DNA of 64,000 nt, from the NCBI RefSeq assembly GCF_010365105.1, contig NZ_JAAFGZ010000017.1, positions 62,001 through 126,000 on the forward strand. Reading direction: 5' to 3'. Within the stretch, counting starts at the first letter, position 1. The number at the start of each line of letters is the position of its first letter. This document shows, one piece after another, positions 49,924-60,108 of the stretch. Position numbers and translations under genes: made by a program. The stretch comes from Polaromonas sp. Lineage in GTDB: Bacteria; Pseudomonadota; Gammaproteobacteria; Burkholderiales; Burkholderiaceae_C. The notes beneath the pieces are model-generated. The model was not told where the DNA came from. It was given only the letters and a program-made list of their open reading frames with translations, and made no database searches.

Positions 49924-51138
49924 ATGGCCAAACAAATCATCATCGACCATGTGTTCAAGGTTTTCGGGGACAGCCCGCAAGCCGCACTTGATCTCGTCAG
50001 CCAAGGCTGTACCAAAGAAGAAATTCTGGCTCAAACAGGCGCCACCATCGGCGTTTTCGACGCCAGCCTGACGATTGAAGCAGGTGAGATTTTCGTCGTC
50101 ATGGGCCTGTCGGGCTCAGGTAAATCCACGCTGGTGCGCCTCCTCAACCTGCTGATCGAGCCCACAGCGGGCCGCATCCTGGTGGATGGCGCCGACATCA
50201 GCCAACTGAAGGACAAAGAATTGCGTGCCTTGCGCCGCAAGGACATCAGCATGGTGTTCCAGTCGTTCGCGCTGATGCCGCACATGACGGTGCGCGACAA
50301 CACCGCGCTGGGCCTGGAACTGGCTGGCGTGAGCAGCGCCGAGCGCCACGCCGCAGCCGAGCAGGCACTCGAACAGGTTGGCCTGGCCGGCTGGGGTGCC
50401 AGCTATCCGGACGAACTGTCAGGCGGCATGCAGCAGCGCGTGGGCCTGGCCCGGGCGATGGCGTCGGACCCGTCCATCTTGCTGATGGACGAGGCGTTTT
50501 CAGCACTCGACCCGATCATCCGCACCGAAATGCAGTCCGAGCTGCTGCGTCTGCAGCAGGTCAAGCGCCGCACCATCGTTTTCATCTCGCACGATCTGGA
50601 CGAAGCCATGCGCATCGGCGACCGTATTGCCATCATGAAGGATGGCCACATCGTGCAGGTCGGCACGCCGGACGAGATTTTGCGCAACCCGGCTGACGCC
50701 TATGTGCGCAGCTTCACCCATGGAGTCGATGCCGCAGCGGTCTTCAAGGCCACCGACATTGCCCGAAAGTCCCAGGTCGTGGTCGCCGAACATGCCAGCA
50801 GCGGCTCGCGTGCCGCACTCAAGATGCTGGAAGACCGGGACCGTGACTACGCCTATGTGGTCAGCCCTAAAGAGCAGTACCTTGGCGTGGTATCGGCGGA
50901 ATCACTGCGCAAGGCGTTGCACGGCCATGTCGGACCGCTGGGCCTGGCGCATGCATTCCTGCCGGATGTGCTGCCAATTGCCGCTGACGATTCAGTCAAC
51001 GACTTGTATGGCCAGGTGGCGCAGTGCCCTTACCCGGTGCCAGTGACAGACGGTAACGGCAAATTCTATGGCTCCATCAGCAAGACCACCCTGCTGAAAT
51101 TCCTTGACCGCGACACCCCTTCCGTGCCGGCACAGTGA
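49924..51138 (+). CDS. proV: Glycine betaine/proline ABC transporter ATP-binding protein
   Basis: 404 aa ATPase of the ProU/QAT family. Walker [11 protein letters not shown]-loop [10 protein letters not shown], signature [15 protein letters not shown], Walker [14 protein letters not shown], switch His in [13 protein letters not shown]; the C-terminal 120 residues (from about 285) contain a CBS pair, which in OpuA-type ATPases senses ionic strength. [13 protein letters not shown]. First gene of the osmoprotectant operon, followed 16 bp later by proW. Confidence 0.95.
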   Translation: MAKQIIIDHVFKVFGDSPQAALDLVSQGCTKEEILAQTGATIGVFDASLTIEAGEIFVVMGLSGSGKSTLVRLLNLLIEPTAGRILVDGADISQLKDKELRALRRKDISMVFQSFALMPHMTVRDNTALGLELAGVSSAERHAAAEQALEQVGLAGWGASYPDELSGGMQQRVGLARAMASDPSILLMDEAFSALDPIIRTEMQSELLRLQQVKRRTIVFISHDLDEAMRIGDRIAIMKDGHIVQVGTPDEILRNPADAYVRSFTHGVDAAAVFKATDIARKSQVVVAEHASSGSRAALKMLEDRDRDYAYVVSPKEQYLGVVSAESLRKALHGHVGPLGLAHAFLPDVLPIAADDSVNDLYGQVAQCPYPVPVTDGNGKFYGSISKTTLLKFLDRDTPSVPAQ

Positions 51139-51154
51139 TCCTGAAAGAACGCTT

Positions 51155-52438
51155 ATGAACGAAACCAACACCTCCAGCATCCTGGCCGTCGTCGATGGTG
51201 CAACGCCTGCGACGGCAACCGCACCACCGCAACTCGATCCTTGGGGCATGCCGATAGAGTCCGCTCCGGCCATTGACAGCGCCAATGCCGCGTCGGCCCA
51301 GCTTGACGCCTGGGGCATGCCCATCGAAGGCGCCCCGGCTAGCCCCCCAGCAGACGCGTGGCAAACCGCCACGCAACCGACAGACGCTGTCAGCGGCGCC
51401 ACCGACTGGCTTGATGCGCCGACCATAGACACCGACGCCGTCACCGGCTTTCAGATCCAGCAACTGTGGGACGGCTCGCTGCCCGTCGAGAGCTGGATCA
51501 ACAGTGGCCTGGCCTGGGTGGTCGACAACTTCCGTCCCTTTTTCCAGGCCGTGCGCGTGCCGATCGACAGCACCCTGACCGGCGTTGAAGGCTTGCTGCA
51601 AAGCGTGCCGTCGCTGGCGATGATTGCCTTCATCGGCCTGGTGGCCTGGCAGTTCACCGGCCGCGCGCTGGCCATTGGCGCCGTCGTGTCGCTGCTGCTG
51701 GTGGCGATGCTGGGCATCTGGCCCGAAGCCATGGTGACGCTGTCGCTGGTGCTGACTTCGCTGGCGTTTTGCCTGGTCGTGGGCTTGCCGCTGGGCATCC
51801 TGCTGGCCAGCAGCGACCGCGCCATGCGCGTGATGCGACCGATCCTGGACGCCATGCAGACCACGCCGGCCTTCGTCTACCTGGTGCCGGTGGTGATGCT
51901 GTTCGGCATTGGCAACGTTCCGGGCGTGATTGTCACCATCGTCTTTGCACTGCCGCCGCTGATCCGCCTGACCAACCTGGGCATTCGCCAGGTGCGGCCC
52001 GACCTGATCGAGGCCGCCCGCGCCTATGGCGCCTCGCCATTTCAGATGCTGGTGAAGGTGCAATTGCCGCTGGCCATGCCGTCCATCATGGCCGGTGTCA
52101 ACCAGACGCTGATGCTGTCGCTGTCGATGGTGGTGATCGCCTCGATGATCGCCGTGGGCGGCCTGGGCCAGATGGTGCTGCGCGGCATTGGCCGGCTTGA
52201 CATGGGCCTGGCCACCGTCGGCGGCCTGGGCATTGTGCTGCTGGCCATCACGCTGGACCGCATCACCCAGTCCCTGGGCCAGCCACGACGTGGTGTGCGC
52301 CACTGGTGGCAGACCGGCCCGGCCGGCCTGGTCTGGTTGCTGGTGAACCGCGCCGACAAGTCTGAAGCCCCCGCCAAAGCCGAACCGGCATCCCAGACGG
52401 TGCAGGCCTCGCCCGGCCTGACGCCAGCCACGCATTGA
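51155..52438 (+). CDS. proW: Glycine betaine/proline ABC transporter permease
   Basis: 427-aa ProW-type permease. A long N-terminal tail (about 150 residues) precedes six or seven helices and the EAA-loop [22 protein letters not shown]. The tail includes two copies of a D-P/A-W-G-M-P-I-E motif (about residues 28-35 and 49-56), not seen in the E. coli protein. The C terminus after the last helix is Pro/Ala-rich. It pairs with proV and the downstream binding proteins for import of betaine-type osmoprotectants. Confidence 0.93.
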   Translation: MNETNTSSILAVVDGATPATATAPPQLDPWGMPIESAPAIDSANAASAQLDAWGMPIEGAPASPPADAWQTATQPTDAVSGATDWLDAPTIDTDAVTGFQIQQLWDGSLPVESWINSGLAWVVDNFRPFFQAVRVPIDSTLTGVEGLLQSVPSLAMIAFIGLVAWQFTGRALAIGAVVSLLLVAMLGIWPEAMVTLSLVLTSLAFCLVVGLPLGILLASSDRAMRVMRPILDAMQTTPAFVYLVPVVMLFGIGNVPGVIVTIVFALPPLIRLTNLGIRQVRPDLIEAARAYGASPFQMLVKVQLPLAMPSIMAGVNQTLMLSLSMVVIASMIAVGGLGQMVLRGIGRLDMGLATVGGLGIVLLAITLDRITQSLGQPRRGVRHWWQTGPAGLVWLLVNRADKSEAPAKAEPASQTVQASPGLTPATH

Positions 52439-52496
52439 TGCTTCTGGCATTACTGCACCCTCCGCTGATTTCACTCACTCAAAAGGAAACTTTCAA

Positions 52497-53516
52497 ATGA
52501 TGACAACCCGCCATTTCACCCGCACCCTGCTTGCCGCCGGACTCTTGAGCCTGGGACTGGCCGCCACGACCGTCAGCGCCGCCGACCTGCCCGGAAAGGG
52601 CATCAAGGTGCAGGCCCTCAAAAGCTCGCTGGCCGAAGAAACCTTCCAGACACTGCTGGTCAACCGCGCGCTGGCAAAGCTTGGCTATGACGTGCAGCCC
52701 ATCAAGGAAGTGGAATACCCCACGGCGCATATCGCCATTTCCAACGGCGACGCCACCTTCATGGCCGATCACTGGAATCCGCAGCATGCCGACTACTTCA
52801 AGAACGCCGGTGGCAAGGACAAGCTTTCGCGTGAAGGCGTGTACTCGGACAATGCTGCACAGGGCTACCTGATGGACAAGAAAACCGCCGATGCCTACAA
52901 GATCACCAACATCGGGCAGCTCAAGGACCCCAAGCTCGCCAAGCTGTTTGACACCGACGGCGACGGCAAGGCCGACCTGACCGGTTGCACACCCGGCTGG
53001 GGTTGCGAGACCATGATCGAGCACCAGCTTGACGCCTACAAGCTGCGCGGCACCGTGTCGCACAAGCAGGGAACCTACTCGGCGCTGATGGCCGACACCA
53101 TCACCCGCTTCAAGCAGGGCCAACCCATCCTCTACTACACCTGGACACCGTACTGGGTAAGCGCCGAGCTGCGCCCGGGCAAGGACGTGGTGTGGCTGGA
53201 AGTGCCGTTTTCCTCGCTGCCCGGCGAGCAAGCCAAGATGGACACCAAGCAGCCCTCCGGAAAGAACTACGGCTTTGTCGTGAACACGCAGCACATCGTG
53301 GCCAACAAAGACTTTGTGGCCAAAAATCCGGCGGCCGGCAAGCTGTTCGAGGTCATGAAGGTGTCGGTCAACGACATCAATGCGCAAAACCTGCGCATGA
53401 GCCACGGCGAGAACCAGCCGAAGGACGTCGAGCGCCACACCGATGCCTGGATCAAGGGCCACCAAAAGACCTTTGACAGCTGGATTGCACAAGCCATGGC
53501 CGCTGCCAAAAAATAA
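52497..53516 (+). CDS. proX: Glycine betaine-binding protein ProX, copy 1
   Basis: Periplasmic binding protein of the ProU system, 339 aa with a Sec signal ending VSA-ADLPG. Aromatic-cage tryptophans fit the known ProX positions: HW in [10 protein letters not shown] in GCTPGWGC and W in YYTWTPYW. The two cysteines of GCTPGWGC can form the ProX disulfide. It follows proW by 58 bp with AAAAGGAAA as ribosome site. First of four tandem paralogues. Confidence 0.94.
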   Translation: MMTTRHFTRTLLAAGLLSLGLAATTVSAADLPGKGIKVQALKSSLAEETFQTLLVNRALAKLGYDVQPIKEVEYPTAHIAISNGDATFMADHWNPQHADYFKNAGGKDKLSREGVYSDNAAQGYLMDKKTADAYKITNIGQLKDPKLAKLFDTDGDGKADLTGCTPGWGCETMIEHQLDAYKLRGTVSHKQGTYSALMADTITRFKQGQPILYYTWTPYWVSAELRPGKDVVWLEVPFSSLPGEQAKMDTKQPSGKNYGFVVNTQHIVANKDFVAKNPAAGKLFEVMKVSVNDINAQNLRMSHGENQPKDVERHTDAWIKGHQKTFDSWIAQAMAAAKK

Positions 53517-53547
53517 GCCAAAACCGCCGCTAGCGCCCGTCCATATT

Positions 53548-53581
53548 GCGCAAGAAGCTATTTAATCAATAGCACTTGCGC
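53548..53581. repeat. Extended dispersed repeat hairpin after proX copy 1
   Basis: Contains GCTATTTAATCAATAGC (53557-53573) with 5-7-5 spacing. Outside it GCGCAAG (53548-53554) pairs with CTTGCGC (53575-53581), giving a 34-nt hairpin 31 bp past the proX stop. No T-tract follows, so read-through to the next proX is expected. Confidence 0.8.
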
Positions 53582-53676
53582 CTTGCGTCAATGGGTCAGA
53601 GGCAGGCAGTGACTGTTGAGTCCGGTCAGCCTGCCAGCCCTTCCCTTACCTCAGCCCAAAAGGAATCCCTCAAAAG

Positions 53677-54693
53677 ATGATGATCAACACCCGCCACTTC
53701 ACCCGAACCCTGGTCGCCGCAAGCCTGGTGGCCTTTGGCCTGGCTGCCCACGCCGCCGCTGACCTGCCCGGAAAAGGCGTCAAGGTTCAACCGATTCAAA
53801 GCGCGATTGCCGAAGAAATTTTCCAGACCACGCTGGTCAGCCGTGGGCTGGAAAAACTGGGTTTTGACGTGCAGCCGATCAAGGAAATCGAACCCGCCAC
53901 CGGTCACATTGCCATTTCCAACGGCGACGCCACCTTTTTGGCTGACCACTGGGACCCGCTGCATGCCGACTTCTACAAAAATGGCGGCGGCGATGCGAAG
54001 CTGTTTCGCAAGGGCGTGTACTCCAGCAATGCCGCGCAGGGCTACCTGATCGACAAAAAGACCGCTGAAAAATACAAGATCACCCATATCGACCAGCTGA
54101 AAGATCCCAAGCTGGCCAAACTGTTTGATTCCACAGGCGACGGCAAGGCCGACTTGACCGGCTGCAATCCAGGCTGGGGCTGCGAAGCCGTGATCGAGCA
54201 CCAGCTCACCGCCTTCGGCTTGCGCGATACCGTCTCGCATGCGCAGGGCACCTACTCGGCATTGATGGCCGACACCATCACGCGCTTCAAGAAAGGCCTG
54301 CCGGTTCTGTACTACACCTGGACCCCGTACTGGATCAGTGGCGTGCTGCGTCCCGGCAAAGAGGTGGTCTGGCTCGAAGTGCCGTACTCATCCCTGCCCG
54401 GCGCGCAATCCAAGCTCGATACCAAGTTGCCCAATGGCAAGAACTACGGCTTCACGCTGAACACCCAGCGCATCGTGGCCAACAAGACATTCACCGACCA
54501 GAACCCGTCGGCTGCCAAGTTGTTTGAAGTGATGAGCCTGCCCGTCGGCGACATCAACGCCCAGAACCAGCGCATGAACAACGGCGAAAACACGCAAAAA
54601 GACATCGAGCGCCACACCGATGCCTGGATCAAAGGCCACCAAAAGACCTTTGACAGCTGGATCGCACAAGCCATGGCTGTTGCCAAGAAATAA
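53677..54693 (+). CDS. proX: Glycine betaine-binding protein ProX paralogue, copy 2
   Basis: 338 aa, same architecture as copy 1: signal peptide ending [19 protein letters not shown], cage Trps in [17 protein letters not shown] and YYTWTPYW, disulfide cysteines kept. It differs from copy 1 in many binding-lobe positions, for example [12 protein letters not shown] instead of [12 protein letters not shown], so ligand preference may differ. The intergenic DNA before and after shares blocks with the other intervals, showing that gene and spacer were duplicated together. Confidence 0.93.
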   Translation: MMINTRHFTRTLVAASLVAFGLAAHAAADLPGKGVKVQPIQSAIAEEIFQTTLVSRGLEKLGFDVQPIKEIEPATGHIAISNGDATFLADHWDPLHADFYKNGGGDAKLFRKGVYSSNAAQGYLIDKKTAEKYKITHIDQLKDPKLAKLFDSTGDGKADLTGCNPGWGCEAVIEHQLTAFGLRDTVSHAQGTYSALMADTITRFKKGLPVLYYTWTPYWISGVLRPGKEVVWLEVPYSSLPGAQSKLDTKLPNGKNYGFTLNTQRIVANKTFTDQNPSAAKLFEVMSLPVGDINAQNQRMNNGENTQKDIERHTDAWIKGHQKTFDSWIAQAMAVAKK

Positions 54694-54733
54694 GCCAAAC
54701 AAGCCTCCCGCGCTCACCCGGATTAAACAAGCA

Positions 54734-54750
54734 GCTATCTAATGAATAGC
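54734..54750. repeat. 17-bp dispersed repeat after proX copy 2
   Basis: GCTATCTAATGAATAGC with exact 5-7-5 spacing, preceded by AAGCA, 40 bp past the copy-2 stop. Confidence 0.75.
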
Positions 54751-54858
54751 GCTGGTGTCCTCTGGAAATGCGCGAGGCGCGGGCAATGATTTCCGCTACC
54801 GGAGAGCCTGCCCGCCCTGCCCTGGCCTCACCTCAGTTCAAAAGGACCCCCCACAAAG

Positions 54859-55878
54859 ATGATGATGATCAACACCCGTAACTTCACCCGAACACTGGTC
54901 GCCGCAGGCCTGCTGGCCCTCGGCCTGGCCGCCCATGCCGCTGCCGACCTTCCCGGAAAAGGCGTCAAGGTGCAGCCGCTGCAAAGCTCCACCGCCGAAG
55001 AAACCTTTCAGACCCTGCTGGCCAGCCGCGCCATGCAAAAACTGGGCTTTGACGTGCAGCCCATCAAGGAAGTCGACTACCCGGCCTCCCATATCGCGAT
55101 TGCCAACGGCGACGCCACCTTCATGGCCAACCATTGGGACCCGCTGCACGCCGACTTCTACAAAAATGCCGGCGGCGACAGCAAGCTGGCGCGCCTGGGC
55201 AGCTACGTGTCCAACGCCGCGCAAGGCTACCTGATCGACAAAAAAACCGCTGAAAAATACAACATCACCCGCATTGACCAGCTCCGGGACCCCAAGCTGG
55301 CCAAGCTGTTCGACACCACCGGTGACGGCAAGGCCAACCTGACCGGCTGCAACCCCGGCTGGGGCTGCGAAGCCGTGCTGGAACACCAGTTCACCGCCTA
55401 CAAGCTGCGCGACACCGTCACCCACATGCAAGGCAACTACGCCGCCCTGATCGCCGACACCCTGGCGCGCTACAAGGAAGGCAAACCCGTCCTTTACTAC
55501 ACCTGGACGCCGTACTGGCTGAGCGGCGTACTGCGTCCCGGTAAGGAAGTCACCTGGCTGGAAGTGCCGTTCACCGCATTGCCCGACAATCAGGGCAAGG
55601 TGGACACCAAGTTGCCCAACGGCAAAAACTACGGTTTTCCACTGAACACCCACCGTATCGTGGCGACCAAGGCCTTCGTCGAAAAGTACCCGTCGGCTGG
55701 CAAACTGTTTGAAGTCATGGTCCTGCCCATCGGCGACGTCAACGCCCAGAACCAGCTGATGAACAGCGGCCAGGGCTCGCAGCAAGACATCGCGCGCCAC
55801 ACCGATGGCTGGATCAAGGCGCACCAGAAAACCTTCGATGGCTGGATTGCGCAGGCCCTGGATGTTGCTAAAACATAG
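54859..55878 (+). CDS. proX: Glycine betaine-binding protein ProX paralogue, copy 3
   Basis: 339 aa. Signal peptide as in copies 1 and 2 ([15 protein letters not shown]), cage Trps in [17 protein letters not shown] and YYTWTPYW; cysteines intact. Notable change: D to N in the MANHW segment, and [10 protein letters not shown] where others have VYS. Closest to copy 2 by eye. No transporter gene follows; it probably shares ProVW with the other copies. Confidence 0.93.
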   Translation: MMMINTRNFTRTLVAAGLLALGLAAHAAADLPGKGVKVQPLQSSTAEETFQTLLASRAMQKLGFDVQPIKEVDYPASHIAIANGDATFMANHWDPLHADFYKNAGGDSKLARLGSYVSNAAQGYLIDKKTAEKYNITRIDQLRDPKLAKLFDTTGDGKANLTGCNPGWGCEAVLEHQFTAYKLRDTVTHMQGNYAALIADTLARYKEGKPVLYYTWTPYWLSGVLRPGKEVTWLEVPFTALPDNQGKVDTKLPNGKNYGFPLNTHRIVATKAFVEKYPSAGKLFEVMVLPIGDVNAQNQLMNSGQGSQQDIARHTDGWIKAHQKTFDGWIAQALDVAKT

Positions 55879-55956
55879 TTACTGCCGAACAGTGTCAAAA
55901 AACAAGGCAACCCTGCCTTTATCCCGCCGTTAATCCGCGTCCGTAAAACGCCATCC

Positions 55957-55979
55957 GCTATCGAATAAGAACAAATAGC
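55957..55979. repeat. Degenerate repeat after proX copy 3
   Basis: GCTAT and ATAGC arms as in the dispersed repeat but 13 bp apart instead of 7. It occupies the same relative place after copy 3 as the repeat does after copies 1, 2 and 4. Confidence 0.5.
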
Positions 55980-56045
55980 AGGTGGCATCTTTTCGGACTC
56001 GTCTGGCGGCCCTTTCCCCGCTCCTGACACAAAGGATCATTCCGA

Positions 56046-57059
56046 ATGATGAACACCCGCAATTTCACCCACACCCTGCTCGCTGTTGGCCTGCTCGCCC
56101 TGGGCCTGGCGACGCATGCCGTTGCCGCCGACCTGCCCGGCAAAGGCGTCAAGGTGTTGCCGCTGCAAAGCAACCTGGTTGAAGAAACCTTTCAGACGCT
56201 GCTGGTCAGCCGCGCGCTGGAAAAGCTCGGCTACGACGTCAGCCCGATCAAGGAAGTCGCCTACCCCACGGCGCACATTGCCGTAGCCAACGGCGATGCC
56301 ACGTTCATGGCCAACCACTGGAACCCGCACCACGCCGAGTTCTATAAAAACGCCGGTGGCGACGCCAAGCTGTCGCGCAAGGGCGTTTACTCGGCAGGTG
56401 CGGCGCAGGGCTACATGATCGACAAGAAAACTGCCGACCAGTACAAGATCACCAAGATCAGCCAGCTGACCGACCCGAAGCTGGCCAGGCTGTTTGACAC
56501 CACCGGCGACGGCAAGGCCAACCTGGTCGGCCCCAGTGCCGGCTGGGGCGGGGAAGCCGTGGTCGAGCACCAGCTCACCACCTTCAAGCTGCGCGACACC
56601 GTCACCTACACGCAGGGCAACTACCCGGCGCTGATCGCCGACACCGTGGCCCGCTTCAAGGCCGGCAAGCCGGTGCTGTACTACGCCTGGACACCGTACT
56701 GGCTGAGCAACGTGATGCGCCCCGGCCAGGAGTCGGTGTGGCTGGAAGTGCCGTTCTCGGCCATGCCCGGCGTGCAGGCCGGCACCGACACCAAAATGTC
56801 CAACGGCAACAACTACGGCTTTCCGGTGAACAACGAGTACATCGTGGCCAACAAGGTGTTTGTCGAGAAAAACCCGGCCGCTGCCAAGCTGTTTGAAATC
56901 ATGGTGCTGCCGATTGGCGACATCAGCTCGCAAAACAGGCGCCTGAATGACGGCGAGAACAAGCAGCGCGACATCGAACGCCATACCGATGGCTGGATCA
57001 AGGGACACCAGAAAACCTTTGACGGCTGGATCGCACAAGCCATGGCCGCTGCCAAATAA
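56046..57059 (+). CDS. proX: Divergent glycine betaine-binding protein ProX paralogue, copy 4
   Basis: 337 aa. Signal peptide ending AVA-ADLPG, cage Trps in MANHWNPHH, AGWGG and YYAWTPYW. Here the GC-x-PGWGC segment of copies 1-3 reads GPSAGWGG: both cysteines of the ProX disulfide are gone while the Trp stays. The Thr between the Tyr-Tyr and Trp of the third cage segment is Ala. The protein is full length, so it looks functional but specialised. Terminator with nine Ts follows. Confidence 0.9.
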   Translation: MMNTRNFTHTLLAVGLLALGLATHAVAADLPGKGVKVLPLQSNLVEETFQTLLVSRALEKLGYDVSPIKEVAYPTAHIAVANGDATFMANHWNPHHAEFYKNAGGDAKLSRKGVYSAGAAQGYMIDKKTADQYKITKISQLTDPKLARLFDTTGDGKANLVGPSAGWGGEAVVEHQLTTFKLRDTVTYTQGNYPALIADTVARFKAGKPVLYYAWTPYWLSNVMRPGQESVWLEVPFSAMPGVQAGTDTKMSNGNNYGFPVNNEYIVANKVFVEKNPAAAKLFEIMVLPIGDISSQNRRLNDGENKQRDIERHTDGWIKGHQKTFDGWIAQAMAAAK

Positions 57060-57093
57060 GCATTAATAATGCCTTCTGCGCAAGCAGGACGGG

Positions 57094-57134
57094 CGCTGTC
57101 AGCTATTCAAACCATAGCGGCAGCGTTTTTTTTT
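57094..57134 (+). terminator. Terminator of the proX array, built on a dispersed repeat
   Basis: CGCTG and CAGCG close outside the repeat GCTATTCAAACCATAGC (57102-57118), and nine Ts follow directly (57126-57134). A textbook rho-independent terminator 35 bp past the copy-4 stop. Confidence 0.85.
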
Positions 57135-57211
57135 GGCGGCTGCCATCCTGTTTTGCGGCGCGGCCCCTTGCTGGCTGTGGTCCAGTAGTCGTCGCACCTG
57201 CCGCAACTGGT

Positions 57212-58501
57212 TCAGCCCGGCCTGGCCTGGCGCTCTGCCAGCGCGGCTTCGCGCAGGCACTCCAGATCGGGCTCGAAAAGGCCTGCATGCTCGGCACGCC
57301 GGATCGCATCGCGGGAGAGCTGATCAAGCGTCGGGTTGAAGGCCGTATGGTTCAGCCGCCTGAGGGAGGCCAGCGCGTGCTGCAACGCCACGCCCACATC
57401 CACCGCCAGCGCGCCATGCCGGGCCAGCGGATCAAACACATCGGTCAACATGCCCGCCTCGTGCAAATTCGGCGCGGACACCTGGTCGAACTCGGCATGG
57501 CCGGCGTCGGAGTGATCCTCCTGCATGGAGCTGATTTGCGCCCGCTGCTCATCGACCCAGTAGATCATCGTCCTGACGGCGGTTGCCAGCACCACGATGG
57601 CGGTGCCGGGATCATTCACCGCCGGCGACAAGGCGCGTGCCGCAATCTCGCCCATCACCAGCAAACCAAAGCGCGGGTCATGGTCAAAAGTCCTTGCCGG
57701 GCCAATCAACACGGCATCGGACACTGCCTTGCAGCCTTGGCCACCCAGCGCTTTGGTGCTGCTGGCGATCACTGTCGAGGTTTCGACGAAATCCCCCGGC
57801 TGAACATGCAGGTACATCATGGCATCGGCTTGCTGCGCGCAGTCCTGCAGGATGTCCATTGAGACATGCTGCACAAAACCGGTGGTCGGGGAATGCAGGA
57901 TGTGCTCGCCGCTGGCGCCTGGTGCTTGCTTCAGCCCGCCCATGAAGGGCTTGTGCAGGCGTTGCGCCATGGCCTTGATGGTGGCCTCTTCGACCCGGCG
58001 GATGGTTTCGCCCACGCGGCCCAGCACCGACAGATAGTCCAGCCAGCGCAGCAGCACGATCACCACCACCAGCAAAATGAGGAGGGTGAAACCAAAAAGC
58101 ACCAGGCGCCCGCCGCCGCCATAAACCTGGGCATTGAGCCCGACCAGGGCAATCACGCTGTACAAAAAAGCCCCGACAAAAGTGGCCAGCGTGTTCTGGA
58201 TGGTGCTGTCTTCGATCAACAGCTGGGACGCACGCGGCGTGGCGGTGCTGGCCACAGCCGCAAACGAGGACACCATGGTGCTGGCAGAAAAAACCGCCAC
58301 GGTGAGCATGCTCGTGGCAAGGATGTTGAGCAGGCTGCCGATGGATTCGGAGCCCAGCTTGAACGCAATGTCTTCGGGAATGAGCGGCCCGAGCAGTTTG
58401 GCCAGCGTCACGGCCAGCAGGGCCGCCAGCGAAAACAGCGCGCACCGCACCCAGGTTTTGCGCAACAGCCGCTGCAAAAGGTAGAGAAGCTTTTCCGACA
58501 T
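57212..58501 (-). CDS. DUF2254 family membrane protein
   Basis: 429 aa. Four helices in the N-terminal third (about 18-38, 55-80, 105-128, 135-155) and a soluble C-terminal region with STVIASSTKALGGQGC and GPARTFDHDPRFGLLVMGEIAARALSPAVNDPGTA, the conserved core of the DUF2254 family. No function is established for it. Start MSEKLLYLLQR; longer in-frame starts give an unlikely Arg-rich tail. 31 bp from fumC on the same strand, so it probably follows it in one transcript. Confidence 0.87.
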   Translation of the reverse strand: MSEKLLYLLQRLLRKTWVRCALFSLAALLAVTLAKLLGPLIPEDIAFKLGSESIGSLLNILATSMLTVAVFSASTMVSSFAAVASTATPRASQLLIEDSTIQNTLATFVGAFLYSVIALVGLNAQVYGGGGRLVLFGFTLLILLVVVIVLLRWLDYLSVLGRVGETIRRVEEATIKAMAQRLHKPFMGGLKQAPGASGEHILHSPTTGFVQHVSMDILQDCAQQADAMMYLHVQPGDFVETSTVIASSTKALGGQGCKAVSDAVLIGPARTFDHDPRFGLLVMGEIAARALSPAVNDPGTAIVVLATAVRTMIYWVDEQRAQISSMQEDHSDAGHAEFDQVSAPNLHEAGMLTDVFDPLARHGALAVDVGVALQHALASLRRLNHTAFNPTLDQLSRDAIRRAEHAGLFEPDLECLREAALAERQARPG

Positions 58502-58532
58502 GGCAGCAGTATCGCCCGGACCGCCTGCCTGC

Positions 58533-59930
58533 CTATTGGCCGACCATCCTGGCCGGATCGACCCAGGCGTCAAACTGCGCTGCCGTGACATGGCCCGAGG
58601 CCAGCGCCGCTTCGCGCAGGCTCGTTCCTTCCTTGTGCGCCTTCTTGGCAATGAAAGCGGCCTTGTCATAGCCGATGTGCGGGTTCAGCGCCGTCACCAG
58701 CATCAGGGAGCGGCTCACCAGCTCGGCAATCCGCTCGCGGTTCGGCTCGATGCCCACGGCGCAGTGGTCGTTGAAGCTGACCATGCCATCGGCCAGCAGG
58801 CGCACGCTTTGCAAAAAGTTGTACGCCACCATCGGCCGGAACACGTTGAGCTCGAAGTTGCCCGACGCACCGCCAAAGTTGATCGCCACGTCGTTGCCAA
58901 ACACCTGCGCGGCCAGCATGGTCAGCGCCTCGCTTTGCGTCGGGTTGACCTTGCCCGGCATGATGGACGAGCCCGGCTCGTTCTCGGGAATGCTGAGTTC
59001 GCCAATGCCGCTGCGCGGGCCGCTGGCCAGCCAGCGCACATCGTTGGCAATTTTCATGAGGCTGGCGGCCAGGGTTTTCAGCGCGCCATGGGCGTGGACC
59101 AGCGCATCGCATGAGGCCAGCGCCTCGAACTTGTTCGGCGCGGTGACAAACGGCAGGCCGGTCAGTTGCGCCAGTTCGGCCGCGACCTGCTCGGCATAGC
59201 CTTTCGGTGCATTCAGACCGGTACCGACAGCGGTGCCGCCCAGCGCCAGTTCATGCAGGTGCGGCAAGGCATCGCGCACATGCTTTTCGCCATGCGCCAA
59301 TTGGGCCGCGTAGCCCGAGAATTCCTGGCCCAGCGTCAGCGGCGTGGCGTCCTGCAAATGCGTGCGGCCGATTTTCACGATGCCTTCAAAGTCGAGCGCC
59401 TTCTGCGCCAGCGTGCTGCGCAGTTTTTCCAGCGCCGGCAGCAGCCGGTTGGTGATGCCGATGACCGCCGACACATGCATCGCCGTGGGAAACACGTCAT
59501 TGCTCGACTGGCTGCGGTTCACGTCGTCGTTCGGATGGAACAGCCGGGCATCGCCGCGCTCGCCGCCCAGCAATTCGCTGGCGCGGTTGGCCAGCACTTC
59601 ATTCATGTTCATGTTGGTCTGCGTGCCCGAACCAGTCTGCCAGACTACCAAGGGAAACTCGTCGGGATGCCGGCCGGCAATGACTTCATCGGCCGCATCC
59701 ACAATGGCCCGGGTTTTTTTCGCGTCCTGCAGGCCCAGTGCCTGGTTGACCAGCGCCGATGACCGCTTGATCTTCGCCAGCGCCCGGATCAGCTCGACAG
59801 GCTGGCGTTCGCCGGAAATGTCAAAGTTCTGCAAGGATCGCTGGGTCTGCGCACCCCACAGCCGGTCGGCCGGAACATCGATGGGGCCGAAGGTGTCGTG
59901 CTCGCTGCGCATGCTGGCGGTTGTACTCAT
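58533..59930 (-). CDS. fumC: Class II fumarate hydratase
   Basis: Iron-independent fumarase of the TCA cycle, 465 aa. The fumarase/aspartase signature [11 protein letters not shown] is intact, as are [11 protein letters not shown] and [10 protein letters not shown] segments that bind substrate. [15 protein letters not shown]. Divergent from a truncated class I fumarase gene whose start is 113 bp away, so the ancestral locus carried both fumarase types. With fumA broken here, FumC may be the only fumarase unless another copy exists elsewhere. Confidence 0.97.
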   Translation of the reverse strand: MSTTASMRSEHDTFGPIDVPADRLWGAQTQRSLQNFDISGERQPVELIRALAKIKRSSALVNQALGLQDAKKTRAIVDAADEVIAGRHPDEFPLVVWQTGSGTQTNMNMNEVLANRASELLGGERGDARLFHPNDDVNRSQSSNDVFPTAMHVSAVIGITNRLLPALEKLRSTLAQKALDFEGIVKIGRTHLQDATPLTLGQEFSGYAAQLAHGEKHVRDALPHLHELALGGTAVGTGLNAPKGYAEQVAAELAQLTGLPFVTAPNKFEALASCDALVHAHGALKTLAASLMKIANDVRWLASGPRSGIGELSIPENEPGSSIMPGKVNPTQSEALTMLAAQVFGNDVAINFGGASGNFELNVFRPMVAYNFLQSVRLLADGMVSFNDHCAVGIEPNRERIAELVSRSLMLVTALNPHIGYDKAAFIAKKAHKEGTSLREAALASGHVTAAQFDAWVDPARMVGQ

Positions 59931-60042
59931 GGTGTAAGGCCTGACCTGTCAAAATGGAGGGTGATCGTTTCAGCATAGCCGCTAATAAAAGTAATCAAAA
60001 GCAAGCCCCGTCAACGGGAGTTGCTCCAACCCACTCAATTCC

Positions 60043-60108
60043 ATGACCACCATCAAACAAGCCGACCTTATCGAATCCGTTGCCGCCGCCCTGCAGTACA
60101 TCAGCTAA
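60043..60108 (+). pseudogene. fumA: 5' stub of a class I fumarate hydratase gene
   Basis: 21 codons MTTIKQADLIESVAAALQYIS and then a TAA. This is the start of betaproteobacterial class I fumarases, which continue YYHP. Homology ends at about 60,106, where AT-richer unrelated sequence begins. The rest of the gene is not in the window. The ATG and the sequence before it look normal, so the gene was cut by an insertion or rearrangement. Recognition is from memory of the family. Confidence 0.7.

Noticed and set aside
51077-52474. 465-aa His/Gln/Arg-rich open frame opposite proW
   Set aside because: Antisense composition artefact of the permease gene.
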